Positions 44,161-56,177 of a stretch of DNA of 64,000 nt are shown piece by piece. Made by a program: the position numbers and the translations under genes. The stretch's first letter is position 1; the number at the start of each line of letters is the position of its first letter. Under the pieces are notes generated by a model that ran no database searches, had not been told where the DNA came from, and worked only from the letters and a program-made list of their open reading frames with translations. The DNA is from Penium margaritaceum (Eukaryota > Streptophyta > Zygnematophyceae > Desmidiales > Peniaceae): positions 30,862 to 94,861 of the forward strand of contig SZWC01004865.1 of the NCBI GenBank assembly GCA_023375785.1, read 5' to 3'.

Positions 44161-45845
44161 TTGTGCCTTTGCCCTCGTGATTTCAGCTGCCTCCACCATC
44201 TCTGTTCTTTTTGCCATTACAGCTGCAATTTTTCCACTGCTTCTTGCCTTCTTACGCACACCTGCCCCTCCTCCTTCTTTGTGAGGGTCATCTTTGCATG
44301 CGTCCTGCCCTCTAGTACCCTTCCTGCTCTCTCTTGCATAGTGGCTTGCCTGTCTGATTCGGGATTGGCTGTCCTGCAGCACTCTCCACATGTGCCCAGG
44401 GCAATCCCAGTTTTTCCCACACCCACAGAGGCGGGAGAATCTCTGCCAATATCTATTTGGCAGGACCCCCCAGTCATCACCATGCATGGTGACGACGAAT
44501 CAGTCATAGCACATCTTCAGTGCCAGTTGACCTTGCTCGCGAGGCTCAGCGAGAAGCTGAAGATTGCCTTAGATTGGCCTATGAAAACCGCGTTGCTTTT
44601 GCTGATGAGGTCCCCGCTATTGTCCTTAAGTGCCTGTGTGCTGCTTCCTTCCCACTCGCTAGTGCTAACCTTGGCACCAGTGCGGGTACCTCTTCCACAC
44701 CATCTGCCTCTAGCACCATTGATGCACATTCCGCTTGCACCCTTGCTGCTACCAACACAGCTACCATGCCACGCCAGCACGACTTTTTCTCCCCACCTCC
44801 TCCTCTGTCACCTAGGCTTGTTTTCTCCTCACGGGAAATGCAGTTTAGTGTCTGGGCTCAAGGGGAGCAACGTGGGAGTAGTATTCCCAACCGTCGCTCC
44901 CTTCACACCTGTCGCTGCTGAATCTGCATGCGCTGTCTGCGCCCTTATCACTGCCGCACATGAGATGCTCGTTGATGATATCGGTACCTGCAATGCTGAT
45001 CCTGCTACCCAGTGCCTTGCTGATCCAGTTGGTGCATATGCTATGTTGCGCCACCACATCACCATTACTCGTCAGGCTGTCCAAAGCACGCTCACCGTGT
45101 AGTTCAACATGCTTTTTATGCATGTGGACGAATTGGCTGATGCATACTGGGCACGCGGGCTCAAGCTCCAGCTCGATCTTGGTGATGCTTGACCTGGCCA
45201 GCTCTCTGCTGTGCTCACCATTGTCAATGGGGTAATCCCTGAACCTTCTGATCTCCTCCGCAATGTCCATGCTCATGAGCTACAACGCCTCACCACCTAG
45301 CCTGTTCCTCTCAAGTCCCCGCCTGGTGTTGGAGCCTGGTGTGTCTTCACCGCTGAGAGGCTGGCCAGTTGGTGGACCATTCTCCGAAACAAATGCCTTC
45401 ACCGCACTGTTGTTGCCAAGGTTGCCGCTATCACTGTTGCCTCGCCTTCACCCCCCACACACCCGCAGCTTCTTTGGCTTCCTCTGCTACTTCCTCTTCC
45501 TCTACCGCGGCTGCCCTTGCCTACCAGTGTTACGGCCGTGGGAAGGATAGGGACAAGGAAAAGGGGAAAGCCAAAGATAGTGCACCTTCTCGTGCGCCTG
45601 GCGCGGTTGTCTGTTGGAACTGTAACTCTTCCGAGCATTCCGCCCGAACGTGCCCTGCACCCTGTGATGACCTGCGCCTGGCCCGCACCATGCGTGCTCA
45701 CTGGGCGCAAACCAGTAGCACCTCTGCCTACTCTGCCTCCAGCTCTAGCACCTCCTCTCGGTCCACCGGCCCCACCTCTGCTCAGGCCTACTCAACCGCC
45801 GGTGTTGCCTCTGCTCCTCAACCGGTCCCGTATCCGTGGGGATGA
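44161..45845 (+). pseudogene. D1 gag
   Basis: Capsid-like region from about 44830 (FPTVAPFTPVAAESACAVC ... HHITITRQAVQ) continuing past TAG 45100 to a Lys/Arg-rich stretch (GRGKDRDKEKGKAKD) and an intact zinc knuckle CWNCNSSEHSARTC (C-X2-C-X4-H-X4-C, about 45615-45658). At least three stops and one frameshift separate the parts. Confidence 0.68.
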
Positions 45846-46204
45846 CCGTCTCCCTATGGTGCACCAATCTACACTGGCCCGCCTTCCCTGGCTTACGTGC
45901 TTCTTCCATGGTATCCCCCTACCTTGAGATCCTCTACCCCACCCTCCAAGCCGTTCGTTGTCAGTGAGCGCCAGCTGGAGTAGTCCCTGCTCCAGTGCCT
46001 TCACATTTGCAATCAGGGAGGCAAGAGTGTGTCTTCATTGGCCAGAGGTCTTACGTGCCAGTCTGACAGTGTCCTTTGTGGCACCCACATGGTCATGTCC
46101 TCGGGTTGTCTTCTGCATCCATTCCATTGGTCAAGCATTGGCAGTCTATCATCCTTCCCTGTTGTCTCGCTGTCTGTGGCTCGTTTGCTTCTTCTGTTGG
46201 CACT

Positions 46205-46522
46205 GTTGTAACCCATGGCATTCTCCCTTATGTTCGTGTCTCCGGTGGCTTCTCGGTCTTCAACTCTGGTGCCACGTATCACATGATGTCCGACCATCCA
46301 TCCTTTGTCTCGTTGGGCCCCGTCAGCTTCTTCTTCTTTGTTAGCAATGGGCTGGGCCAGTTGCTTCCGGTTCAGGACATTGGCGTCGTTTGCTTTGTTG
46401 GTCCCAGTGGTGTGTTGTTCCTGCCTGACGTGCTCTATGTGCCTTCTTTGAAACTCAGCTTGCTGTCAGTGCCTTCCCTTGTAGGGTGTGATCAACGCAT
46501 CACCACACAATTGACTGCATGA
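46205..46522 (+). pseudogene. D1 protease
   Basis: Active-site motif reads F-N-S-G-A-T-Y-H-M: the catalytic Asp is Asn (AAC 46262-46264). Strands LLPVQDIGVVCFVG and LPDVLYVPSLKLSLLSV follow. After V-P-S-L at about 46480 the sequence leaves protease and joins RT within 40 bp. Confidence 0.82.
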
Positions 46523-47160
46523 GGAGATCTACGTTGTGCAGCCCCTTGGGTTTTCTGACGGCACCAACAGGATTTGGCGACTGCAAAAGGCCCTTCATGG
46601 CCTTAAACAGTCACCAAGGTGCTGGAACCCGGAGATCACCTCCATCCTTTGAAAAGGAGATACCAACATAGCACTGTGGATCCATTCCTCTTCATCACTC
46701 CACTATCTGTACCACTTGCTGCCATCCTTGTCTTCGTCGATGACCTACTAATTGTGTCATTAAGCCGAGAGGCACTGGCGTCCGTCAATTCCCTGTTGCA
46801 GTTGGCGTACAAGATGAAGGACTTGGTTGTGGCTCGTGTCTTTCTAGGCATGGAGCTTGAGCATGATTGCGCTCGCCGTGTTTTGCACCTTCACCAGGCT
46901 ACATACATCCGTAGCCCAGGGGAGTGCTTTGCATCCCTCCTCGAATATGTCCCAGCTGCCTCAACGCCGATGATGCCGGCTGGACAGAGGCTGTTCAAAA
47001 CCTTGGACGTGTAGAAGTTGGGGGAGACATTGGATGTGACTGACTACCTTTGAGTCATAGGATCTCTCATGTACCTGGCCACCACCACGAGAGCAGATAT
47101 CGCTTTCGTTGTGGACTTCCTGGCTCAGTTCTCGCAGTGCCTGCGGGCATGATGCATGGA
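46511..47160 (+). pseudogene. D1 reverse transcriptase, N-terminally deleted
   Basis: Begins in the fingers (E-E-I-Y-V-V-Q-P), then HGLKQSPRCWN, ILVFVDDLLIVSLS (FVDD box), YKMKDLVVARVFLGMELEHD and GSLMYLATTTRADIAF. TGA 46651, TAG 47012 and TGA 47053 interrupt it. Integrase and the first third of RT are absent. Confidence 0.85.
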
Positions 47161-47219
47161 GGCCACGTAACGCATTGTCAGGTATTCACTCTCCGCGTTG
47201 GTCTCTCTTACTGAGCACA

Positions 47220-47680
47220 ACCATCAGTAGTCATCAACATGTACGTAGACCATGACTAGGCTTATGACATAGATACTCGTAATCGTACTGGCTAAAACTT
47301 CCTTGTTGAGAGGATAACAATCTCATGGAAAATTGGTAAGCAAGAATGTGTGGCATGCAGCTCCAACGAAGCTGAGCACGTCCCTCTTGGTGCAAGTACA
47401 TGTGAGTGTTTGGTTATGTAGACTGTTGCAGCAGCTGCGTGTCCCCATCCATTGCATCAAATTGCACTGCGACAATCAAAGCACAAAAGCTATTGCCCAG
47501 CACAATGGCATGCATCACAAACGCACCAAACATATCAATGTGGGATATCATTCTGTGCATGAGCGTTTCGCTGCAGGCAATGTATAGATTGTGTGGGTTG
47601 ACACTTGATGACATAGGGCTGACTTCCTCATGATCGCACTGAGCAGTAATGTCTTCAAGGCAGCGATCCATGCCATTGGC
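47220..47680 (+). pseudogene. D1 RNase H domain
   Basis: Decayed: GKQECVACSSNEAEHV-like segment across frames, IKLHCDNQSTKAIAQHNGM, RTKHINVGYHSVHERF and ADFL. Motif order agrees with other RNase H copies in the window. Confidence 0.78.
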
Positions 47681-47813
47681 CTGTTGTAGGCTCGTGATGT
47701 TCCACGGTGGTTTGTGGTGACTTGGTATGTGTACAGTTGCAAGTCACTCATTGTGACGTCGGCTTTGTGGTGTCGTTTGTCCATATGCGTGTTGGCTATG
47801 GGTCATGGGGGTG

Positions 47814-48355
47814 TGTTGATGATTTTGGCAATGGCACGTACTGACCTTTGGCATCGTTTCATACTCACATCACTGAAGCAAGTTATTGACCAGAGGGAGA
47901 CACCGCCATGGGTTGCTCTACCATCACAACGTTGCTACACAACACGTTAGCTCCTTGACAAGGGTCAGAGAACCTCATCATCATTGTGGTGTCCTCATTC
48001 TTCAGACGCAAACATTTACCTTATTGTGTGGACTGCCGTTGGAGCCGTTGTCGTGGGTGGTCGGGTGTCATCCTTGACCTAGTTTATGCCGGGTTTCTGA
48101 CTGGTGACACATTCAATAGGTTTTGCCAGGTTTCTCTTGTTGGTGGTTTGACTCCACCACGGACCAGGGTAGCGAGTGAGAGTGATCTCGCTGCTTGCTT
48201 GCTCACTACCCAACGGCCACAAGCTTGTTGGGAACTTACTCACATTGTACCCTTCAAACCTTCCATGGCAAACCTATGGATGTGTTGCCTCTCATTCACA
48301 GCATGCTTCTCGTGCCTCGCCAGCTGCCATTGCATGCGTAGGGTAGCTGCCTACA
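47814..48355 (+). repeat. 3' LTR of D1
   Basis: 542 bp, TGTTGATGATT to GCCTACA, preceded by the purine tract ATGGGGGTG and followed by the CCCAT duplication. Confidence 0.88.
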
Positions 48356-48479
48356 CCCATGACCCAATAGTCTGCATGCTCATACACGTGTAAAACTGAC
48401 ACAAGGGCACCACGAGATGCTCAACAGTCCATACTCACACACCCCACTCTTAGCCACTCTCAGGCAATGAATGAAGCCC

Positions 48480-49090
48480 GAGAGAACGAATGGCCACCTT
48501 GAACTTTCTGCGAGCCAGTGGCTTGGTTAGGAAGTCAGCCTGATGCATGTGCATGCCAACTTAGATGACGGAGATCACCTGTCACTCCTCAAGATCACCC
48601 ACAAAGTGATTCTCAACAGCAATGTGCTTTGTGCGTGTATTTGACACACCAGAGTTTTCTGCAATGGAAACCCTTTTCTGGTTGTCAAAGCATAAAAGAA
48701 TGCAAGGCACAAATTGACGCAACTCATGAAACAGATGCTGCAGCCACAGCGCACCCCGATCCCAGCTCCAAGTGCAACATACTAAACCTTTGATGAGCTA
48801 CATGGAATGCAACCCTACTTGCCATTGTGTCCTGACACAGCAGTGCCGTCAGCAGGAACAAGTAGCCTGTCTGACTGCCCCCATTAGGGCTCCACGCCCA
48901 GTCACTGTCTGTGTAGCCGGCGACTACCACCGGACACTGTTGTCCAAGATCTGGTGTGGAGACCACGTACCGCACCACTCGTACGGCTACGTGAAGGACT
49001 CTCACCCAAGGACATTGCAAAAACTATGCAAGGAGGTCGGCGGCAAAGGCGTTGTCAGGTCGCATGGTAGTGGCCAAGTACATAAGAGAG
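48480..49090 (-). pseudogene. A3 RNase H domain
   Basis: Reads VRVVRYVVSTPDLG, VAGYTDSDWAWSPNGGSQTG, then across frame changes CFDNQKR, N-S-G-V-S-N-T-R-T-K-H-I-A-V-E-N-H-F and ADFLTKPLAR. Closest to A1/A2. Confidence 0.8.
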
Positions 49091-49099
49091 ATAATGAGG

Positions 49100-49720
49100 C
49101 GGAAACATAGGGTCACATCACTCTCTCCCCAAGCTCCGCTGGATCATCCACCTTAAGAGCATCATGCCCGTCTGGTGTGATGGGGCTGGAGGCTATTAAA
49201 ACTAAATCGAGGAGGTCAGAAAACCGCTCCCCAATGCGGGCATAACGTGCTTGATGTAGTCTTAGTGTTTTCTGTTGACGATCATGTACGATCTCCATCC
49301 GAAGAAATACAACTTCAAGACCAAGGACCTTCATCCTATAGGCAACATGAAGGATAGCCTTGGCATCCTTCATGGCCTCCATCGAAGGAGACGCAATCTG
49401 GAGATCATGCACGTACACCAGGACGGCGGCGAAGCTCTCAGCTATACGTCTAACATTGAGATGACTGCTTCGAGCCATAAAAGGGCTTGCACAGAGCTAA
49501 ACCTTATCACTGAACTCAAACCTTGGTGGCTAGGCCATGTAGATCGCCTCCTCTAGACTACCATGGAGGAACACGCTGTTCACATCCATCTGGTGTACCT
49601 CCCAGATATGGTGAGCAAAAATCCCAAACAAAGTGCGAGAGGTGGTCATTTGAAAAGTGGATGCAAAGGTGCCGGTGAAATCCACACTTTCAACCTATGA
49701 GAATTCCGTGAACGAGAGAC
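49100..49720 (-). pseudogene. A3 reverse transcriptase
   Basis: Frame 49478-49113 has VLVYVHDLQIASPSMEAMKD: the first Asp of YVDD is His (49407-49409). Then AILHVAYRMKVLGLEVVFL and LRLHQARYARIGERFSDLL, as in A2. The finger region upstream is readable only in pieces. Confidence 0.82.
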
Positions 49721-50039
49721 AGAGCACAGCCACTACCAAGTGTACTCAACATACACCACCTGCTTCAGGATGAGAGAAGGATGTAGGCGATGGGACAAAA
49801 GGAGCAATATCACAAGAGAAAGTTCTTCCAAAGAAGAGAGTATTGTGAGAATCAACAACTCAACTACGCTTAGGATCCCAGAAGTGTCAGCCCCCAAGGA
49901 GACACCAAGGAAAGGACATAGACGAACTCAAGGAGACAGCTTTCCATCGCATTGGTCCTCAAGGAGCCAAATGCAAGCAATGCTTCTCTAGACACAAGTG
50001 AGGCAAAGGTTAGCATGACGACCATACGACCTTTAGGAT

Positions 50040-50810
50040 GGTATGACATGACAATGCATTGTATTCTAGGGAATATAGTTCCAAGCCCATGTCATATAGG
50101 ACATGGATTCAAATTCCAATAGGGGAGAAAAGCCAAACTTGACGAGAATGATACAAACATAGTTAGCTAGAGTGCCGTTCCAACGCTCCAACACCCCATT
50201 TTTCTGTGGTGTATTTGGAGTAGAGAGCTCCGGATGCACCCCTTGAGACTGAAGGAAGCAAGCTGTGGCACCCATGAACTCCCCACCATGTTCAGAGTGA
50301 GATACTAACAGCTTACACTGGCAACGATGCTCAACCTCGACAAGCCAAGACTCGATCATGGGCATGACATGGCTTTCCTGGTGAAGGGCAAAGATCTACC
50401 AAAACTACAACAAAACAAATACCGTCTGACACCCCCCAAAAATGCATCATGGAGAGGACCCATGGCGTCCACATAGATAAGGGCAAGTGAACAAAGCATG
50501 CGGGAATTACGTGATCGGAAGGACTGGCGATGAAACTTTCCTTGTACACAATCAAGGCAGTCAGCGATGCATGGTGCAGGGAATTTGCTAGGCTCAAGGT
50601 GGCAATGGAGCAGTTGTGTGTGCACAGGGGAAAACCAGGGAGGAATATGGACATACGCTGTGATAGTGGCAGTGGGTGATGGTACAAATAAGGGCACACA
50701 ACATAACTTGTCACAATGCAGATCACAAAGAACAGGATGGCCCGACAACTGCGGCGACACTGTGCTAATGCCACAAGAGGAAACGGAGTCCATGCCCTAA
50801 TCATAAACGA
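50040..50810 (-). pseudogene. A3 integrase
   Basis: Zinc domain HTQLLHCHLE ... CLDCVQGKFHR, first catalytic Asp in ALIYVDAMGPLHDAF, second site VSHSEHGGEF (Asp to Glu), third in GVLERWNGTL. Then MSYMTWAWNYIP. Two main frames, 50793-50356 and 50365-50066. Confidence 0.82.
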
Positions 50811-50819
50811 AAATGACAG

Positions 50820-51490
50820 ACAAGAAGTTCACGTCAAGTGCACGAAAGAAAGGACATCAAGAAAGAAGACACCGTCCAATGGAGCGACAAATTGTATGAG
50901 ATCAACGTCCTAGACAGGAGCTATCTCGCCACAGCCAGTGCGGACAAAGTGTACATCACCAACAATCTCCAATGTGAAAAACACGACATGAGAAGATTTC
51001 ATGTGATGATTTACTTTGGAGTCGATGATCCAGGATCCGGCATGGGGCAGTCACATGACACTGGACGACGTTGCAAAAAAGGCAAAGGAGAGCACTCGGA
51101 ACGTTAAGAAATCACATCAAGGAAACGAGGCAGGATAAATGACTACCAAAGGTCAATTCAATCCACAGGTCAACAAAGCCCTACTACACAATGCGCCGTG
51201 AAGGGCTCCATGCGATGAATAAAGGTGATCCCAAAACTCATACTAGAGGGGACATCGGGAGGCTGAGACTGGAGAGGGGCAGCCAAAGCTGGAGGAGACA
51301 TGCCCGAACCATGCCATGATGTGATAGGAGATGCAAAGGGACCAGAGGGGAGAGATGGAGAAGAGGAGGATGAAGCTGCTGGCTGGAGCAACTATGAGTG
51401 ACATAAAAGCACCCCTACGAATTTGAGAATTTATGCCAGAAGGCAGACAGCCTTGCACCAAACGCAGAAAGAAAACAGTGGCCCTCCATC
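50820..51490 (-). pseudogene. A3 protease and upstream remnant
   Basis: Near 51010-51035 the protease site reads W-I-I-D-S-K-V-N-H-H-M, so the Gly-Ala-Thr after the catalytic Asp-Ser is lost. Upstream (51170-51461) is a Ser/Pro-rich frame resembling gag-protease spacers; no capsid motif is seen. Confidence 0.55.
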
Positions 51491-53330
51491 CTGACTTGTT
51501 CAGCCTTTAGATAGATTTTTTCTGTTTTTTATTCTGGTTTGAAAGACCGCCCCCGTCAGTGGGACCGAGCTGTTTGTCACTAGCCGAGCAGGCCCTCGCT
51601 TTTGGCTGGGGTCACAGGCCATCGGATGGAAATTGAAAAAATGCGTGGGAACAAGAAATTGTAATAGGACAGTGTAATTGGGACGATTGGCCAGCCATCA
51701 CGGTTACGATACAAGCCACCACTTATAGGTAAAATGTCGCATCTTTTCTGCCACTAGTTTGATCTTTAATGTTGAAGTGGGTCATTGGGTAGCGTGGCAT
51801 TCGCCTTTGTGCAAAACATGTATGTGTTGTCTGATCCGAGGGCGGATGATTCCACTAAAATCTTCCATTTTCATGCGATGATGACATCATCCCACCATCT
51901 CCCCATCAACCCTTGCAGTTGATGAGCACTGAATGCTTGGTGTAACGCTTGGTCACATAAGGATTTGGCAGCCGAACAAGTAAATCACCCAATTGCGTCA
52001 TACACCATAAGCTGTATTGGATTTCGTGACCGGTTGTAGCAGTAATGATGGCCCAGAACCGATGCGTTGGTTTTTTTTATTCTGCACTAGGGAGGTGGGA
52101 GACGGCTCGTGAGCCCACCCGTGAGTTCTTGCAGCTGCTGCCGAATATTCACAAAAGAATGGCAAAAGCAAGTGAGGAATCAAATGACCCCTGCTGATTT
52201 CTTTTTATTCTTTTGATTGTCGGTCTATGTGGCAGGCTTCCCAACATGTGGGCAACGTCTCATTTGCAAAATTGGCAACAATTGCAAAACCCTTCATATA
52301 GACATTTATCTGAAACTAATTGAAAAACTGTGTTTAACATGATTTGAACTCACATTGACATGGGAAGCTGAGTTTTCCTTCCACGTAAATCATGGAATGT
52401 AAAGAAAGAAGTTTTGAAGTCTCACCATGTGGGACCAGTGCCACATTGCTATCAACAATGATGCATGAATGGAACGCAACACGGATGTAGTCATTCTCCT
52501 AAAGAATCATGGCAGATGTCCATCAAACTTGGATATTGGCAAGCGCGAGGGAAACAGTTTGAATAAGCAAGAGAGCAACAAGGACTCCTTCAAAGCCGCG
52601 CTTCACGCTGTCCAAATTTGACAGACATGATTCTTGATTTCTCGAGTGTCCATTGAGCGGTGTCTTCAGCCACGGCACGTAGCAAACCTCGCTGGAAGAA
52701 TTCGGAGCATCGAGCTCTGAATTCCAGTGCCTCGTGTGCATCCATCAAGACTAAGCAACTTGGTGGCGAGAGGGAAATGTAGGTTCGACCGTAGATCTTG
52801 TTGCAGATTCCTTAAAATTTTATCAAAAACAGAAGCTTAATGAATGTCTACATCCCACGCATTCAGATTGATTCTAGTTGCTTCCACGGATAGGAAGTTA
52901 TGTAGACTGTGGGAGAAATGCCACACAGGCCAAAATCTTTGCCAAAACATAAGGAATTGGTAGGTGGCATTTGATTGTTCAAAAAAAAAACTGCCACTTG
53001 TTTTGGCGGATACAGCAAGGGCTGAAAGTTCTCGTAGACTACTTTGTCACGCCGCGTCCAGCCCCAAACACACAGAAACAAAATCAAAATCAATGCGTCG
53101 GTTCAGGGCCTACTGTAGGGCAAACATGAGAAATGTTTTGAGCCAACTACGAGGGCAGTAAGAAACAAGAACTTTTGCGCGGGAACAGACGCCATCAGCC
53201 AGTTTTGGGGTTATGTAGTAACCCTATGCAATCAGTTCGCTAGCCAAGAATCTACGCCAGTGTCAACCTTAATCCCACGATCCTTGGTACATCAAGGTCC
53301 ACATCGATACATCGATTCAGGTGTGATTGG
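51491..53330. other. Region without recognisable gene
   Basis: 1.8 kb of mixed composition with only short ORFs (maximum 76 codons). No retroelement motif, no obvious exon bounded by good splice sites. Possibly unique flanking DNA. Confidence 0.4.
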
Positions 53331-53342
53331 CAACATCAATGT

Positions 53343-53367
53343 GGGGGGGGAAGGGGGGGGGGGGGGG
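53343..53367 (+). repeat. Poly-G tract
   Basis: Eight G, AA, then fifteen G; a potential G-quadruplex former 0.5 kb before the satellite, whose plus strand is otherwise C-rich. Confidence 0.8.
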
Positions 53368-53829
53368 CATTGAGGTCCACTAATTTGCAATGGCAGACAC
53401 GAATTTACACTAAACCTGCATTCTAAAACACACACTTCCAGCACATGTTGACGAGTCCCATAGGTACCAATGCATGAAGTTCCATAGTCAGAGGTGCAAT
53501 GTTTAAGTTACTGCAACTTCTTCTTGCCATTCATCAACAATAACTTTGGTCAGTCACAAATCTCCACATGCATAATCACACAGTGATCACAATGAACATT
53601 TATGACCAATCACCCTCCAATTATACACTCATTTTCCTGTGTACATTGTAAACCATACAGAAAGGTAACTTCCAGGAAATACACATACCTCACATTCACC
53701 AGATGGCAACTTCCAGGACATACACAAACCCCACGTACATAGAAAGGCACATTCCAAGAAACCACATTACTTTACCAGGTTCCCCATGCACTCACCACTT
53801 ACAACTCCCCCCTCCCTCCCCCCTAACCC

Positions 53830-55830
53830 CCCCCTCCCCCCCCATGCACTTGCATATCTGAATCACATCATATTACACTGGTGTACATTTAGCACCCATC
53901 TCCTCATACACTCCCCCCATGCACTCACCACATAGAACCCCTCCTCCCCTTCATTTCCCTTCCTCCCCTCCCACAATCACTTGTATATCTAAATCACAGT
54001 GTTATACACTAGTCTACATTTAGCACCCATCACCCAATACACTCCTCCTATAAAGTCACCATATAGACCCCCTACAGGCCCCCCACATTCACTTACACAT
54101 GTGAATCACAACATCATACACTAGTGTACATTTAGTACCCATCTCCACATACACTCTCCCCATATACTCACCACAGACACCCCCCCCCCCTTCCCGACAC
54201 ACTCACCTTCACATCTGAATCACAGCATTATACACTAGTGTACATTTAGTACCCATCATCCCATACACTCCCCTCATACACTCAACTTATAGAATCCCCC
54301 ATCCCGCTTCCCACATTCGCTTGCACATGTGAATCACAACATGATACCCTAGTTTACATTTAGCATACATCTCCCCATACTCTCCGTACATACACTAGTG
54401 TGTAATATTGTGATTCACATGTGCAAGTGAATGAGGGGAGCAAGAGGGGGAGAGGATTTCTATATGGTGAGTGTACTAGGGGGGTGAATGGGGTGATGGG
54501 TGCTAAATGTACACTAGTGTTCAATAATATGATTCAGATGTGCAAGTGAATGTGGGGGGAGGGGGGGTTGTATGTGGTGAGTGTATGAGGAGAGTGTATG
54601 TGGAGATGGGTGCTAAATGTATACTAGTGTATTATGCTATGACTCATGTATGCAAGTGAATGTGGGAGGGGGGAGGAAGTGAAGGGGGAATGGTTGTATG
54701 TGGTGAGTGTATATGAGCTTCTAGGACATGTACATACTCCACGTACCTGAAAAGTCACCTTCCAAGAAATCACATTACTTCACCAACACCCCCATACACT
54801 CACCACATACAACCCTCCCTCCCAAATTCACTTGCACATATGAATCACAAAATTATACACTAGTGTACATTTAGCATCCATCTCCATATACACTGCTCCC
54901 ATACACTCACCACATACAACCCCCCCTCCCCCCACATTCACTTGCACATCTAAACCACGGAATTATACATTAGTGTATATATAGCACCTATCATCCCATA
55001 CAGTCCCCTCCTACACTCACCATGTATAACCCCCCTCCCAAACCTCCCCATTCAATTGTACACGTGAATCACAGCATTATACACTAGTGTGCACTTAGTG
55101 CCCATCTCCAGATACACTCCCCCCATACACTCACCACATACAACCCTACCTCCCCCCCTACATTCACTTACACATTTGAATCGCAGCATTATACACTAGT
55201 GTATGTTTAGCACCCATTTCCCCATACACTCTCCTCATACACTCACCATGTACAACCCCCCCCCCCCGTCCCCCCTCCACCCTCCCTCCACATTCACTTG
55301 CACATCTGGATCACAGCATTACACACTAGCATACATTTAGCACCCATCTCCACATACACTCTCCCCATATACTCACCACAGACACCCCCCCCCCTTCCCG
55401 ACACACTCACCTTCACATCTGAATCACAGCATTATACACTAGTGTGCATTTAGCACCCATCACCACATACAGTCCCCCCATACAATTACCATATAGAACC
55501 CCCCCCCCTCCCACACTCAAATTGCACAAATGAATCATAGTACTATACACTAGTGTACACTTAGTACCTTTCTCCACGTACACTCCCCCCATACACTCAC
55601 CACATACAATCTCCCCCCCTATTCACTTACACATCTCGATCACAACATTATGCACTAATGCAAAAACATCACCCATCTCCCCATACGCACCCCCCATACA
55701 CTCACCAAATAGAACCCCCTCCTCCCAGCATTAACTTGCACATTTGAAGAAACGCATTTTGTACCAGTGTACATGTAGCACCCATCTCCACATACTCTCC
55801 CCCCACACAGTCACCGCATAGGAACACTCC
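53830..55830. repeat. About 112-bp satellite array
   Basis: About 17 units, period 105-131 bp (mode near 112). Each has a TACACTAGTGTA-type palindrome followed by CATTTAGCACCCATC, a C-rich block of variable length and TTCACTTGCACATCTGAATCAC. Palindrome positions include 54009, 54121, 54234, 54349, 54860, 55084, 55196, 55326, 55439 and 55550. A related non-palindrome segment (TTCCAGGACATACAC, ACGTAC) precedes the array at 53704 and recurs at 54719. No ORF. Confidence 0.88.
54390..54716 (-). repeat. Inverted block inside the satellite
   Basis: Three units run in the opposite orientation (G-rich on the plus strand, for example GTGATTCACATGTGCAAGTG), with palindromes at 54395, 54514 and 54624. 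Both flanks are direct-orientation units. Confidence 0.85.
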
Positions 55831-56177
55831 ATGTCAGAAAATTCATGTAACCTTCATACATCATCATACTGAACTATACACCCATATGATGGTGTACAAA
55901 AGGACCCTGATTAACCATACCTCACAATGAATGGAACTCTGCTTCAGACATGGAGCGGAAAAACATAAGAGACTGAAAATAGATCTGACATGAAATTGAA
56001 AGTATCTCTCATCAGAGCCAGTCTCATGTCTGAAAACATATCCTACTTTCGCAGAGCACTTGCTGCTTCGCGTCTTGCCAACTTGCTTGCTGCAATGGTA
56101 GCTGCTGCACTGCCTGCCGCACGCTTTATGCACTAGCTGCAGCCAGGGCAACTAATGCAGCCTTCTTATGCCTGTAC

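Larger units (their letters stand above)
41525..48355 (+). mobile_element. Copia element D1 with CCCAT target duplication
   Basis: Complete plus-strand element of a fourth family: 5' LTR 41525-42063, PBS, leader, gag, protease, a deletion of integrase, RT, RNase H, 3' LTR 47814-48355. CCCAT precedes (41520-41524) and follows (48356-48360) it. It interrupts the polypurine tract region of A3. Internally deleted and non-autonomous. Confidence 0.9.
48361..51490 (-). mobile_element. Copia element A3, internal region
   Basis: Minus-strand A-family Copia, most decayed of the large copies. From right to left: weak gag/linker, protease, integrase, RT, RNase H, and the tail leading to the polypurine tract on the far side of D1. 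No 5' LTR is recognisable beyond 51490. Confidence 0.8.

Noticed and set aside
43709-44284. 191-codon Ala/Thr/Val-rich membrane-like protein in D1
   Set aside because: Sits between the D1 leader and gag, has no signature, and an equally long antisense frame exists; treated as compositional or gag N-terminal remnant.
53830-55830. CRISPR-like array
   Set aside because: Units of about 112 bp are tandem with degenerate similarity throughout, there are no unique spacers or cas genes, and the context is a eukaryotic genome.
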